Part shown: positions 56,485 through 64,000 of the stretch, one piece after another | Layout of the letters: every line of letters starts with the position of its first letter | Numbering within the stretch: the stretch's first letter is position 1 | From: DATBGO01 sp036558005 | GTDB taxonomy: Bacteria > Actinomycetota > Actinomycetes > Streptosporangiales > Streptosporangiaceae | Reading direction: 5' to 3' | Assembly (NCBI GenBank): GCA_036558005.1 | Contig: DATBGO010000242.1 | Coordinates: forward strand, 1-64,000 | Length of the DNA stretch: 64,000 nucleotides | Made by a program: the position numbers and the translations under genes | The notes under the pieces: model-generated | Databases searched by the model: none | Told to the model about the DNA's origin: nothing | What the model saw: only the letters and a program-made list of their open reading frames with translations

Positions 56485-56757
56485 CTACCAGGCGCCAGGG
56501 CAGGTCTCGTGCATCCACCAGCCGCCGGCCCGCCGCCGGACCTCTTCGTCGGCGCCGATCGTCTGCCCGCATCGCTCGCAGACCCGGCCAGGCGCGTGCG
56601 CGGCGTTGTCCGCGCCGGCTAACTGGAATCTGTCTACCTGGTCCGATGGTCTCATGTCGTAGTAACGGTCGCGCAGCCGGCGGCGGGCATCACCCATCCT
56701 GACGCTGACCCGCACGCCCCGCCCGGTGCCCGGGCCCCCGTCGCGCTGGCTAGTCAT
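56485..56757 (-). CDS. small zinc-ribbon-like protein
   Basis: 90 residues from ATG 56757. The C-terminal third VCERCGQTIGADEEVRRRAGGWWMHETCPG has CxxC and HxxxC-type ligands for a treble-clef zinc site. The N-terminal part is Arg-rich with RLRDRYYDMRPSDQVDRFQLAG. No known family name. It may bind nucleic acid. A CATACT upstream suggests a leaderless transcript. Confidence 0.6.
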   Translation of the reverse strand: MTSQRDGGPGTGRGVRVSVRMGDARRRLRDRYYDMRPSDQVDRFQLAGADNAAHAPGRVCERCGQTIGADEEVRRRAGGWWMHETCPGAW

Positions 56758-56803
56758 GAATTCAGTATGCCCCCGTCCGGCCTGGCTGGCGGGCTGGCCG
56801 CTG

Positions 56804-58114
56804 TCAGCGACCGAGCACGTCGGCCAGGTAGCCGTTGCCGAACCTGCGGTCAGGGTCCAGCTTGTCACGCAGTGCCAGGAAATCAGCGAATTTCGGGTAC
56901 GCGCCGGCCAGGTAGCCGGCCTGCCTGGTGTGCAGCTTGCCCCAGTGCGGGCGGCCGCCCGCGGCGGTCAGCACCGCCTCCATGGCGGCGAAGTAGTCCT
57001 GGTGCGGCGCCTGGTGGTAGACGTGCATGGCGATGTAGGCGCTGTCCCTGCCGTAGCCGGTGGACAGCCACACGTCGTCGGCCGGGGCGACCCTGACCTC
57101 GATCGGGAAGCTGATCCGCCAGTCCCTGCGGGCGAACAGGGCGCGGATCTCGGCCAGCACGCCGGGCAGCTCGGCCCGCGGGATCGCGTACTCCTGCTCC
57201 TTGAACCGGACCCGGCGCGGGCTGGTGAACACCCGGTAGGCGGCGTCGGTGTAACCGCGCGCGCTGAGCCCCCGGCTGGCCACCGCGTTCAGCCGGGGGA
57301 TCAGCCCGGGGACCCGGTGGCCGAGCGCGCAGCCGGCGGCGAAGACGGTGTTGGCAAGGAACTCGTCGTCGAGCCACCGGCGGACGGCGGGCAGCGGCCG
57401 CGGCGGGCCGGGCGAGGTGTTGTTCCGCTTGGTCAGGCAGCCTTCGGTGTGCGGGAACCAGTAGAACTCGAAGTGCTCGTTCTGGCTGGTCAGCTCGTCC
57501 AGCCTGGCGATCACCTCGGCCCAGCGCATCGGCTCCTCGCGGGCGGCGAGCAAGAACGCGGGCACCACCCGGAAGGTCACGGCGGTCAGGATGCCCAGCG
57601 CGCCGAGGCCGGTGCGGGCGGCGTCGAACAGCCCGCCGGCCGGGTCCGCGGCCGAGCAGGTCAGCACCGAGCCATCGGCCAGCACCAGTTCCAGCCCGGT
57701 GACCTGGGCCGCCATCCCGCCGGTGTCCCGCCCGGTGCCGTGGGTCCCGGTCTGGATCGCGCCGGCCACCGTCTGCACCTGGATGTCACCCATGTTGGCC
57801 AGCGCGAGCCCGGCCGCCAGCAGCGCCTCGTTCAGCGCCCGCAGCTGGCATCCGGCCTCGACGGTAACCAGGCCCGCCGCCTTGTCCAGCGACCTGATCC
57901 TGGTCAGCCCGCCGGGCCGCAGCAGTACCCCGTCGGTGCTGGCGGCCGGGGTGAAGGAGTGCCCCGACCCGGCCATCCGGATGGCCAGGCCGTCCTGCGC
58001 GGCCCGGCGGACCTGCGCGGCGACCTGTTCGGTGCTGGCCGGGACGGCGATCCTGGCCGGCCGCGCGGTGACGTTGCCGGCCCAGTTCCGCCAGCTGCCT
58101 GCGCGGGGGGTCAC
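56804..58114 (-). CDS. FAD-linked sugar-lactone oxidase (D-arabinono-1,4-lactone oxidase family)
   Basis: 436 residues. PCMH-type FAD domain with AGSGHSFTP (the His is the usual covalent FAD site), ANMGDIQVQTVAGAIQTGTHGTG, and ALO domain with FEFYWFPHTEG and the active-site HWGKLHT. Such enzymes oxidise aldonolactones or polyols. The downstream end YPKFADFLALRDKLDPDRRFGNGYLADVLG is standard. It lies 4 bp after the MFS gene on the same strand and is probably co-transcribed with it. Confidence 0.94.
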   Translation of the reverse strand: MTPRAGSWRNWAGNVTARPARIAVPASTEQVAAQVRRAAQDGLAIRMAGSGHSFTPAASTDGVLLRPGGLTRIRSLDKAAGLVTVEAGCQLRALNEALLAAGLALANMGDIQVQTVAGAIQTGTHGTGRDTGGMAAQVTGLELVLADGSVLTCSAADPAGGLFDAARTGLGALGILTAVTFRVVPAFLLAAREEPMRWAEVIARLDELTSQNEHFEFYWFPHTEGCLTKRNNTSPGPPRPLPAVRRWLDDEFLANTVFAAGCALGHRVPGLIPRLNAVASRGLSARGYTDAAYRVFTSPRRVRFKEQEYAIPRAELPGVLAEIRALFARRDWRISFPIEVRVAPADDVWLSTGYGRDSAYIAMHVYHQAPHQDYFAAMEAVLTAAGGRPHWGKLHTRQAGYLAGAYPKFADFLALRDKLDPDRRFGNGYLADVLGR

Positions 58115-58118
58115 CGGG

Positions 58119-59384
58119 CTATTGTGCGCTGAGCGCGGGCGGCGCCGCAGCCCCGGCCCGCAGCCGGCCGAAGCCCAGCAGGCAGGTCAGCGTCGCCGCC
58201 GCTCCCGATCCGGCCGCGAACGCATACCCCCAGTGCGGGCCCGCCGCGTCCACGATGTGCCCGGTGACCGCGGCGCCAGCGGCCGCTCCCACCGAGATCG
58301 ACGAGCTCAGCCAGGTCATGCCCTCGGTCCGGCGCCCGGCCACCGCCTGCCGCTCGACCAGCCCGTACCCGGCGATCAGCGTCGGCGAGATGACCACGCC
58401 GCAGCAGAAGATGACCGCGGCCAGCGAGGCGAGCCCGGGCTGCACCGCGAACGTCGCGACCCCGGCGGCCGTGCAGCCCAGCGTGATCACGAACCGGCGT
58501 TCCAGCGGCGCCCGCCAGTGCCGCGTCCCGTACCACAGCCCGCCCGCGGCGCTGCCCAGCGCGTAGATCGCGAGCACCACCCCGGCCAGCGGCTTGTGCC
58601 CCTGCTGCTGCGCGAACGCCACCGTGGACAGGTCGATCCCGGCGAACATCGAGCCGATGAACAGGTAGACAGGGGCGAGCGTGACCAGCCCGCGGCCTGG
58701 CACGGTCGGCCGGCCCCGCGGCCAGGCGGCGGGCCGGGGCGGCGCGGGCCGCACTGGCGGCTCGGACCGGCGCTGCGCGGCCAGCAGCAGGCTCCCGGTG
58801 ACGCACAGCACCATCGCGGTGCTCACCCCGGCCGGCGGGTACACCTGGGTGGCCAGCAGCGTCACCAGCACCGGGCCGATCACGAAGATCACTTCGTCGG
58901 CGACCGACTCCAGCGAGAACGCGGTGTGCAGCCGGGCCGGGTCGGCCAGCAAGGCGCTCCACCGGGTCCTGACCATCGCCCCGACCGACGGCATCGACGC
59001 CCCGGCCAGCACTCCGGTGAGCAGCAGCGCCCAGGCCGGGGCGCGCAGCTGCGCGCAGGCCGCGAACGCGGCCGTGCTGATCGCGAAGGAGGCCGCCAGC
59101 GGCCGGAGCACGCGGTGCTGGCCGAACCGGTCAGCGAGCCTGGCCGCCAGCGGCGCGGTGATCGCGTAGCCGACCGCGCCCGCGCCGGCCACCAGCCCGG
59201 CCAGCCCGTACCTGCCGGTCGCCGCGGAGATCAGCAAAACGGTGCCCAGGCCGTACATCGCCATGCAGATCCGGCCGACGAAACCCGCCGCGCTGAAGGC
59301 CAGCGCGCCGTTGATCCGCAAGATCTCCAGATAGGGGTTGCCCGGCGCGGACGCCCGCTCCTCGCTTCTGACCTGCGACAACAC
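58119..59384 (-). CDS. MFS transporter
   Basis: 421 residues, about twelve membrane helices. NPYLEILRINGALAFSAAGFVGRICMAMYGLGTVLLI and APLAARLADRFGQHRVLRPLAASF indicate an uncharacterised MFS group found widely in actinobacteria. The start is uncertain: AAAGGGAGG lies just upstream of GTG 59384 and TTG 59381, while GTG 59399 would place that site inside the gene. Co-transcribed with the lactone oxidase. Confidence 0.9.
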   Translation of the reverse strand: MLSQVRSEERASAPGNPYLEILRINGALAFSAAGFVGRICMAMYGLGTVLLISAATGRYGLAGLVAGAGAVGYAITAPLAARLADRFGQHRVLRPLAASFAISTAAFAACAQLRAPAWALLLTGVLAGASMPSVGAMVRTRWSALLADPARLHTAFSLESVADEVIFVIGPVLVTLLATQVYPPAGVSTAMVLCVTGSLLLAAQRRSEPPVRPAPPRPAAWPRGRPTVPGRGLVTLAPVYLFIGSMFAGIDLSTVAFAQQQGHKPLAGVVLAIYALGSAAGGLWYGTRHWRAPLERRFVITLGCTAAGVATFAVQPGLASLAAVIFCCGVVISPTLIAGYGLVERQAVAGRRTEGMTWLSSSISVGAAAGAAVTGHIVDAAGPHWGYAFAAGSGAAATLTCLLGFGRLRAGAAAPPALSAQ

Positions 59385-59474
59385 GACCTCCCTTTGCACG
59401 CTATACCCGGCATCAAATTCTTTTCCGCCAGCCGCGGCGCGGTGTGCCCTTCAGCGCGGGCACCCGGGCCGGTT

Positions 59475-60680
59475 ATGGTTATGGACGGAATGCGACCGCT
59501 GCGCTGGCGTAAGGCGACGGGCGGCACCGGTGACCGAGGTGCCGCGGTGCCAGCGTTGCGGGGGCCATCATTGCGCGGCACGGCACTGCGCGGCACGGCA
59601 CTGCGCGGCCGGGCGGCCTGCGCGGCATTCGTGATCGTCATCGCCGGGACCAGCGCCGCCTCGCACGTCGTCACCCCCGGAGCGGGGTCGGGGGTCGCGC
59701 CAGCGGCCGCCGGGCAGGCCCGCGCCGCCACCGCGTTCCGCCAGATCATCCTGCCCGATCTGCTGGTGGTCGCCCCGGACGGCCTCACCAGCGGCCAGCT
59801 CGCCAGCCTCCGCCGGATCAGGGACGTCCGCAGCATGATCGCCTTCGACGGCGCCCAGATGACCGCGGCCGGCCATCCCGCGAGCGTGATCGGGGTCAGC
59901 CCGGCGCGGTTCCGGTCCTGGGTGCCGCTGCGCACCGCGTCCGACCAGGCGGTGTGGCGCACGCTCAGCCGCGGCGGGTTCGTGGCCGCGCCTGCCGCCG
60001 CCCGGTCGCTCCGGCTGCGCGGCGGGCACGACTATCAGCTCACCGGGACCAGCACCCAGCGGGTCCCTTTCGGCGCCAGCGCGGCGCTCGGGGTGGCCGG
60101 CGTGGACCTGGTGGTCAGCACCGCCACCTCACGGAAGCTCGGCCTGGTCCGCCGGGTCGCGGCGCTGATCAGCGCGCCGGGCGCGAGCATGCCGGCCCTC
60201 ACCGCGCGGGCCAGGGCCATCCTCGGTCCCGCCGCGAAGATCGTCAGCCTGCGGGCCCGGCAGCTGCCGGTGGCCAGCGTGCCTTCCGGCCAGCTGCCAG
60301 GCAGCTACCTGGAGCTGTTCAAGGCGTCGGCGGCCCGGTACTGCCCGGGCCTGTCGTGGACCGTGCTGGCCGCCATCGGCCAGATCGAGAGCGGCGACGG
60401 GGCCAACGTCGGGCCGTCCACGGCCGGCGCGCTCGGGCCGATGCAGTTCCTGCCGTCCACCTGGCAGGCCTGGGGCACGACCGGCTTCGGGCTGCCCGGC
60501 CCGCCCGACATCATGAACCCCTACGACGCGGTGCCTTCGGCGGCCCGGATGCTGTGCGCGGACGGGGCCGCGGCCGGCGGCACCGGCCTGGCCGCGGCGA
60601 TCTTCGCCTACAACCACGCCACCTGGTACGTCCGCGAGGTGCTGGCGCTGGCCCGGCAGTACGCGGCCGACTACGCCTGA
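59475..60680 (+). CDS. membrane-anchored lytic transglycosylase with MacB/FtsX-like outer domain
   Basis: 401 residues. Residues 22-45 carry a short LRGTA repeat (15-bp DNA repeats), then one membrane helix (AACAAFVIVIAGTSAASHVV). Residues 80-270 (LVVAPDGLTSGQLASL...VIGVSPARFRSW...GVDLVVSTATSRKLG) resemble the periplasmic core domain of MacB/FtsX proteins. The C-terminal SLT domain has catalytic Glu in LAAIGQIESGDG, then GALGPMQFLPSTW and AIFAYNHATWYVREVL. It would cleave peptidoglycan glycan strands. ATG 59481 and 59490 are alternative starts. Confidence 0.87.
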   Translation: MVMDGMRPLRWRKATGGTGDRGAAVPALRGPSLRGTALRGTALRGRAACAAFVIVIAGTSAASHVVTPGAGSGVAPAAAGQARAATAFRQIILPDLLVVAPDGLTSGQLASLRRIRDVRSMIAFDGAQMTAAGHPASVIGVSPARFRSWVPLRTASDQAVWRTLSRGGFVAAPAAARSLRLRGGHDYQLTGTSTQRVPFGASAALGVAGVDLVVSTATSRKLGLVRRVAALISAPGASMPALTARARAILGPAAKIVSLRARQLPVASVPSGQLPGSYLELFKASAARYCPGLSWTVLAAIGQIESGDGANVGPSTAGALGPMQFLPSTWQAWGTTGFGLPGPPDIMNPYDAVPSAARMLCADGAAAGGTGLAAAIFAYNHATWYVREVLALARQYAADYA

Positions 60681-60754
60681 GCTTCCCGCCGCCCTCGCCC
60701 GGGCGCGCGCCGCGGGCGGCCAGCGTTCCCTCCGCGGGCTGGTTGGATGGAGCT

Positions 60755-61774
60755 ATGCCGAGTCACGACGCATTCCTGCTGGTCTCCTTCGGCGGCCCCG
60801 AGCACCGCGACGACGTGATCCCGTTCCTGCGGAACGTGACCCGCGGCCGTAACGTGCCCCCGGCCAGGCTCGAGCGGGTCGCCGGGCACTATTACCAGTT
60901 CGGCGGGGTCAGCCCGATCAACCAGCAAAACCGTGACCTGCTCGCGGCGGTCGAGAAGGACTTCGCCGCCAGCGGCGTCGACCTGCCGCTGTACTGGGGC
61001 AACCGGAACTGGCATCCCTACCTCGCCGACACGGTCGCGGCGATGACCGCCGCCGGGGTGCGGTCCGCGCTGGCGTTCGTGACGTCGGCCTACAGCTCGT
61101 TCTCCGGCTGCCGGCAGTACCTCGGCGACATCGCCAGCGCCCGGGCCGCGGCGGGGGAGCGGGCGCCCAGGATCGACAAGCTGCGCCACTACTACAACCA
61201 CCCGGGGTTCATCGAGCCGTTCGCCGACGCCACCGCTGCGGCCATCGCCTCGCTCGGCCTGCCCGGGCCCGGCGACGCCGACCTGGTGTTCACCGCGCAC
61301 AGCATCCCGGTGGCGATGAACCAGGCCAGCGGCCCGGGTGGCGGCGCCTACCAGGCCCAGCTGACCGAGGCGGCCAGGCTCGTCGCCGAGCGGGCCGGCG
61401 CCAGGTCCTGGCGGCTGGCCTACCAGAGCCGCAGCGGGCCGCCGTCCCAGCCCTGGCTCGGCCCGGACGTCAACGACTGCCTGCGCGAGCTGGCCGCCGC
61501 CGGGTCGCGCGCGGTCGTCCTGGTCCCGGTCGGGTTCGTCTGCGACCACCTGGAGGTCAGGTACGACCTGGACACCGAGGCCGCGCGGACCGCGGCGTCG
61601 CTCGGACTCGGCCTGGCCAGGGCGGCGACACCGGCGGCTGATTCGCGTTTCGCCGCCATGGTGACCGAGCTGGTGCGGGAGCGGCTTGACCGAACCAGGC
61701 CCCGCGCGCTGGGCTCGCTGTGGCCGGCCCCGGGCACCTGCGGGCCTGGCTGCTGCGGCGGGATGGCCGGATGA
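60755..61774 (+). CDS. hemH: coproporphyrin III ferrochelatase
   Basis: 339 residues from ATG 60755. LLVSFGGPE, the iron-site region TSAYSSFSGCRQYLGDI, YQSRSGPPSQPWLGPDVNDCL and VPVGFVCDHLEVRYDLD (Glu in HLEV) match the Gram-positive CpfC/HemH group closely. It inserts Fe2+ into coproporphyrin III, the penultimate heme step in actinobacteria. The C-terminal CGPGCCGG cluster may bind [2Fe-2S]. Coupled by ATGA overlap to the inositol phosphatase gene. Confidence 0.96.
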   Translation: MPSHDAFLLVSFGGPEHRDDVIPFLRNVTRGRNVPPARLERVAGHYYQFGGVSPINQQNRDLLAAVEKDFAASGVDLPLYWGNRNWHPYLADTVAAMTAAGVRSALAFVTSAYSSFSGCRQYLGDIASARAAAGERAPRIDKLRHYYNHPGFIEPFADATAAAIASLGLPGPGDADLVFTAHSIPVAMNQASGPGGGAYQAQLTEAARLVAERAGARSWRLAYQSRSGPPSQPWLGPDVNDCLRELAAAGSRAVVLVPVGFVCDHLEVRYDLDTEAARTAASLGLGLARAATPAADSRFAAMVTELVRERLDRTRPRALGSLWPAPGTCGPGCCGGMAG

Positions 61775-62583
61775 CTGCCCCGGGCGAGCTGCTGGACCTG
61801 GCCAGGCAGGCTGCGGCGGCGGCCGGGCGGCTGCTGGCCGAGCGGCGCCCGGCCGCTGGCCCGGCGGTGGTCGCGACCAAGTCCAGCCCGACCGACGTGG
61901 TCACCGAGATGGACCAGGCGGCGGAGCGGCTGATCAGGAAGATGATCACCGCGGTGCGGCCCGGCGACGCGATCCTCGGCGAGGAAGGCGGCGAGACCGG
62001 GAAGGGCGCGCCGGTCCGCTGGGTGGTTGACCCGCTGGACGGGACCGTCAACTATCTGTACGGCCTGCCAGACTGGGCGGTCAGCGTGGCCGCCGAGTCC
62101 GGCGGCGAGATCGTGGCCGGCGCGGTCGTGCTGCCGCGCCGGGGCGAGGAGTTCAGCGCGGTGCGCGGCGGCGGGGCGTGGCTGCGGGCCGCCGGGGCGC
62201 CGCCGGCCGCGCTGCGCTGCAACGATCCGGTCAGCCTGGACCGGGCGCTGGTGGCGACCGGGTTCGGGTACGAGTCGCGGCAGCGCCGGGTGCAGGGTCA
62301 GGTGGTCAGCGCGGTGCTGCCCGCGGTGCGCGACATCCGGCGCGGCGGCTCGTGCGCGGTCGACCTGTGCACGCTGGCGGCCGGCGGGGTGGACGGCTAC
62401 TACGAGCGCGGGGTGAACTACTGGGACACCGCCGCCGGCGCCCTGATCGCGCGCGAGGCCGGGGCGCTCGTCGGCGGGCTGCGCGGCAGGCCGCCGGGGC
62501 GGGCGATGACCATGGCGGCCGGCCCGGCCCTGTTCGGCCCGCTGCATGACCTGCTGGCCGGGCTGGACCCGGAGCGGGACTAG
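61771..62583 (+). CDS. inositol monophosphatase-family protein
   Basis: 270 residues from ATG 61771. Metal-binding motifs EEGGE, DPLDGTVNYLYG and NYWDTAAGALIAREAG are complete, so a Mg2+-dependent phosphatase of the SuhB/IMPase type is expected (inositol, histidinol or nucleotide phosphate). Overlaps hemH by 4 bp. The actinobacterial heme-IMPase pairing is frequent, but no functional link is proven. Confidence 0.93.
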   Translation: MTAPGELLDLARQAAAAAGRLLAERRPAAGPAVVATKSSPTDVVTEMDQAAERLIRKMITAVRPGDAILGEEGGETGKGAPVRWVVDPLDGTVNYLYGLPDWAVSVAAESGGEIVAGAVVLPRRGEEFSAVRGGGAWLRAAGAPPAALRCNDPVSLDRALVATGFGYESRQRRVQGQVVSAVLPAVRDIRRGGSCAVDLCTLAAGGVDGYYERGVNYWDTAAGALIAREAGALVGGLRGRPPGRAMTMAAGPALFGPLHDLLAGLDPERD

Positions 62584-62593
62584 GACAGCGGGA

Positions 62594-63934
62594 CTAGGAC
62601 CTGGCCAGCGTGCCCTCGGCCGCGGGCCCGGCCGCGCCGGTGAACTTGAACTGCACCGAGCCGGCCGCCTGCTGGCTGAGCGCGACCACGCCGTTGGCGC
62701 AGGTGTGCTTGCCGACGGTGATCTGCTGCCGCATGGTCAGCGTGTCGCCGGCCGAGGAGACCAGGCTGAGCTGGCCCGAGCACTTGAACGAGGTGCCGGT
62801 GTAGCGGATCGAGCCGGTGCTCGCGCCGCGGGCCATCGTGACCTGGACGCTGAACACGTCGCCTTGCTGCCTGGCCTGGCCGGTCCAGGTTCCGGCCAGC
62901 GCGGCCGGGATCGAGCCGGGAGCGGCCGAGGGCAGCTGGGACGCCGACGGGGCGGTGAGCGACGAGCCGCCCGCCGGGGCGCTGGCCGGCGGGCTCGGGC
63001 TCGACGCGGCGGTGCTGGCGGGCCGGGTCGAGGCGGCCGGCCGGGAACTCTGGTTCTGCAGCACGTGCACCGCGATGGCGATCGCGACCACGCAGACCGC
63101 GATCCCGGCCGCCCACCAGATCGCCCCGGACCGGCGCGGCGCGGGCAGCGGCTCGCGCTCGGGCAGCTCCGCGGGCGGCCGGAACGCCGCCCTGACCGCC
63201 CGCCTGGAACCCTCGGCGAGCAGGTCGCCGGACGGGTCGTCGGTGCCGATCAGCTCGGTCAGCGCGGCCCGGGCCGTCGGCCTGGCTGCCGGGTCGCCGG
63301 CCGCGCACCTGGCCACCAGGCTGCGCAGCGGCTCGGGCAGCAGGTCCAGGTCCTGGCCGCCATCGGCGGCCAGCCCGGTGGCCGCGAACCCGACCGCGTG
63401 CGCCCAGCTGAGCATGTCCGCCGCGGGTGTCGCCGAGCCGTAGGGCGGGGTGATGCCGAACCCGATGACCCGCGGGCCGCTGACCCCGAGCACGACGAAG
63501 TCCGGCCCGAACTGGCCGTGGACCAGCCCGGCCTGGTGGATCGCGGCGAGCCCGGTGACCATCCCCACGGCCAGCGCGGTCAGCGCGGTCCCAGCCCGCG
63601 GGCCCTCGTCGGCGACCAGGTCGGTCAGCGACGGCCCGGCCACGTACTCGCGGACCAGGTACGCTAGGCCGTCGTCCACGCCCGCGTCGAGGATCCGCGC
63701 GGTGCAGAACGGCGGCACCCGGCGGGCCGCCCTGGCCTCAGCGGTGAACCGGTCCCTGGCGGCGCTGGTGTCGATCCAGCTCTCATCCAGCAGGGTGAGG
63801 GTGACCTGCGCGCCGTTGGCCATCGCGGCCAGGTAGACCGGCCCCTCGGCGGGTAGGGCGGTGACACGCCCGGTCAGCCGGTAGCGGCCGATGCGCCTGG
63901 GATCGTTGGCATGCAATGGCGCGACGTTGGGCAT
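62594..63934 (-). CDS. membrane pseudokinase with extracytoplasmic domain
   Basis: 446 residues from ATG 63934 (GGAG site). Residues 15-230 have the serine/threonine kinase fold outline (RIGRYRLTGRV; AYLVREYVAGPSLTDLV; GLAAIHQAGLVHGQFGPDFVVL; ARPTARAALTELIG), but the catalytic residues are missing: no Lys in the beta-3 strand (AQVTLTLLD), HGQFGPD instead of HRD, and GFG instead of DFG. One membrane helix (GAIWWAAGIAVCVVAIAIAVHVL) follows, then a Pro/Ser/Ala linker and an outer domain of about 100 residues with two Cys (FKCSG, HTCANG). It probably signals by binding rather than catalysis. Confidence 0.85.
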   Translation of the reverse strand: MPNVAPLHANDPRRIGRYRLTGRVTALPAEGPVYLAAMANGAQVTLTLLDESWIDTSAARDRFTAEARAARRVPPFCTARILDAGVDDGLAYLVREYVAGPSLTDLVADEGPRAGTALTALAVGMVTGLAAIHQAGLVHGQFGPDFVVLGVSGPRVIGFGITPPYGSATPAADMLSWAHAVGFAATGLAADGGQDLDLLPEPLRSLVARCAAGDPAARPTARAALTELIGTDDPSGDLLAEGSRRAVRAAFRPPAELPEREPLPAPRRSGAIWWAAGIAVCVVAIAIAVHVLQNQSSRPAASTRPASTAASSPSPPASAPAGGSSLTAPSASQLPSAAPGSIPAALAGTWTGQARQQGDVFSVQVTMARGASTGSIRYTGTSFKCSGQLSLVSSAGDTLTMRQQITVGKHTCANGVVALSQQAAGSVQFKFTGAAGPAAEGTLARS

Positions 63935-64000
63935 ACATCGTCTCCGCGAGGTCATGCAGGCCCGGGGATGTGGGCGATTCGTACCATACGCACGTTGTGC

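Noticed and set aside
57591..59474. Upstream part of a long + strand frame leading into the lytic transglycosylase
   Set aside because: Runs antisense through the lactone oxidase and MFS genes; the real start is near 59475 where the membrane-protein sequence begins.

Overview
The window is very GC-rich chromosomal DNA with GTG starts, frequent 4-bp ATGA/GTGA gene overlaps and several likely leaderless starts. The gene content (DUF1707-FHA protein, GuaB1-type IMP dehydrogenase homologue, FolP2-like protein, coproporphyrin ferrochelatase, acyl-CoA dehydrogenase operon, STAND/TPR proteins, VapBC and Doc modules, GlnR box) points to a soil actinomycete, probably filamentous. I cannot name the genus from sequence alone. 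No rRNA, CRISPR array, intact insertion sequence or prophage is visible; the only tRNA is tRNA-Pro(GGG).

Layout. 1-5.1 kb: end of an ABC ATPase gene, a methyltransferase, a secreted G1-family peptidase, a small secreted protein, a DUF1707-FHA protein and an unknown. 5.2-7.6 kb: cydAB (bd oxidase) behind a compact dyad. 7.8-10.1 kb: a lone LanB-like dehydratase. 10.2-20.9 kb: accessory mix (phosphatase remnant, small membrane protein, SDRs, EthR-like TetR with aldo/keto reductase, MFS exporter, methyltransferases, VapBC, U32-like protein, histidine phosphatase, HAD). 21.1-23.9 kb: a STAND NTPase with TPRs, translationally coupled to a small partner sharing a short motif. 24.1-27.0 kb: a compact trpB-trpA-gntR operon with a perfect 8-bp dyad over its promoter. 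27.1-30.9 kb: Doc toxin-antitoxin, broken flavoprotein gene, GNAT, O-methyltransferase and IclR, ending at tRNA-Pro. 31-37 kb: glycosyltransferase 51, GtrA protein, ABC-2 exporter operon and MFS. 37.0-42.2 kb: five-gene acyl-CoA dehydrogenase/SDR operon. 42.2-45.4 kb: diguanylate cyclase, an AT-rich intergenic region holding three tiny ORFs, and an MFS gene. 45.5-50.7 kb: diaminopropionate ammonia-lyase, GlnR-boxed ammonium transporter, and a TPP enzyme/cyclase pair. 50.9-64 kb: mostly housekeeping and envelope genes (D,D-carboxypeptidase, GuaB1, FolP2-like, sugar-lactone oxidase, lytic transglycosylase, ferrochelatase, inositol phosphatase, membrane pseudokinase).

The most unusual item is in 43.75-44.15 kb: a stand-alone transcription unit with a good promoter, three separate micro-ORFs each behind its own strong Shine-Dalgarno and each encoding (M/V)RTTHWG(S), and a hairpin right after the third. 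Starts, stops and one Thr codon vary while the peptide does not. No standard gene explains it. Other candidates for new biology are the STAND NTPase/partner pair, the self-contained trpBA-gntR operon, the orphan LanB and the pseudokinase.
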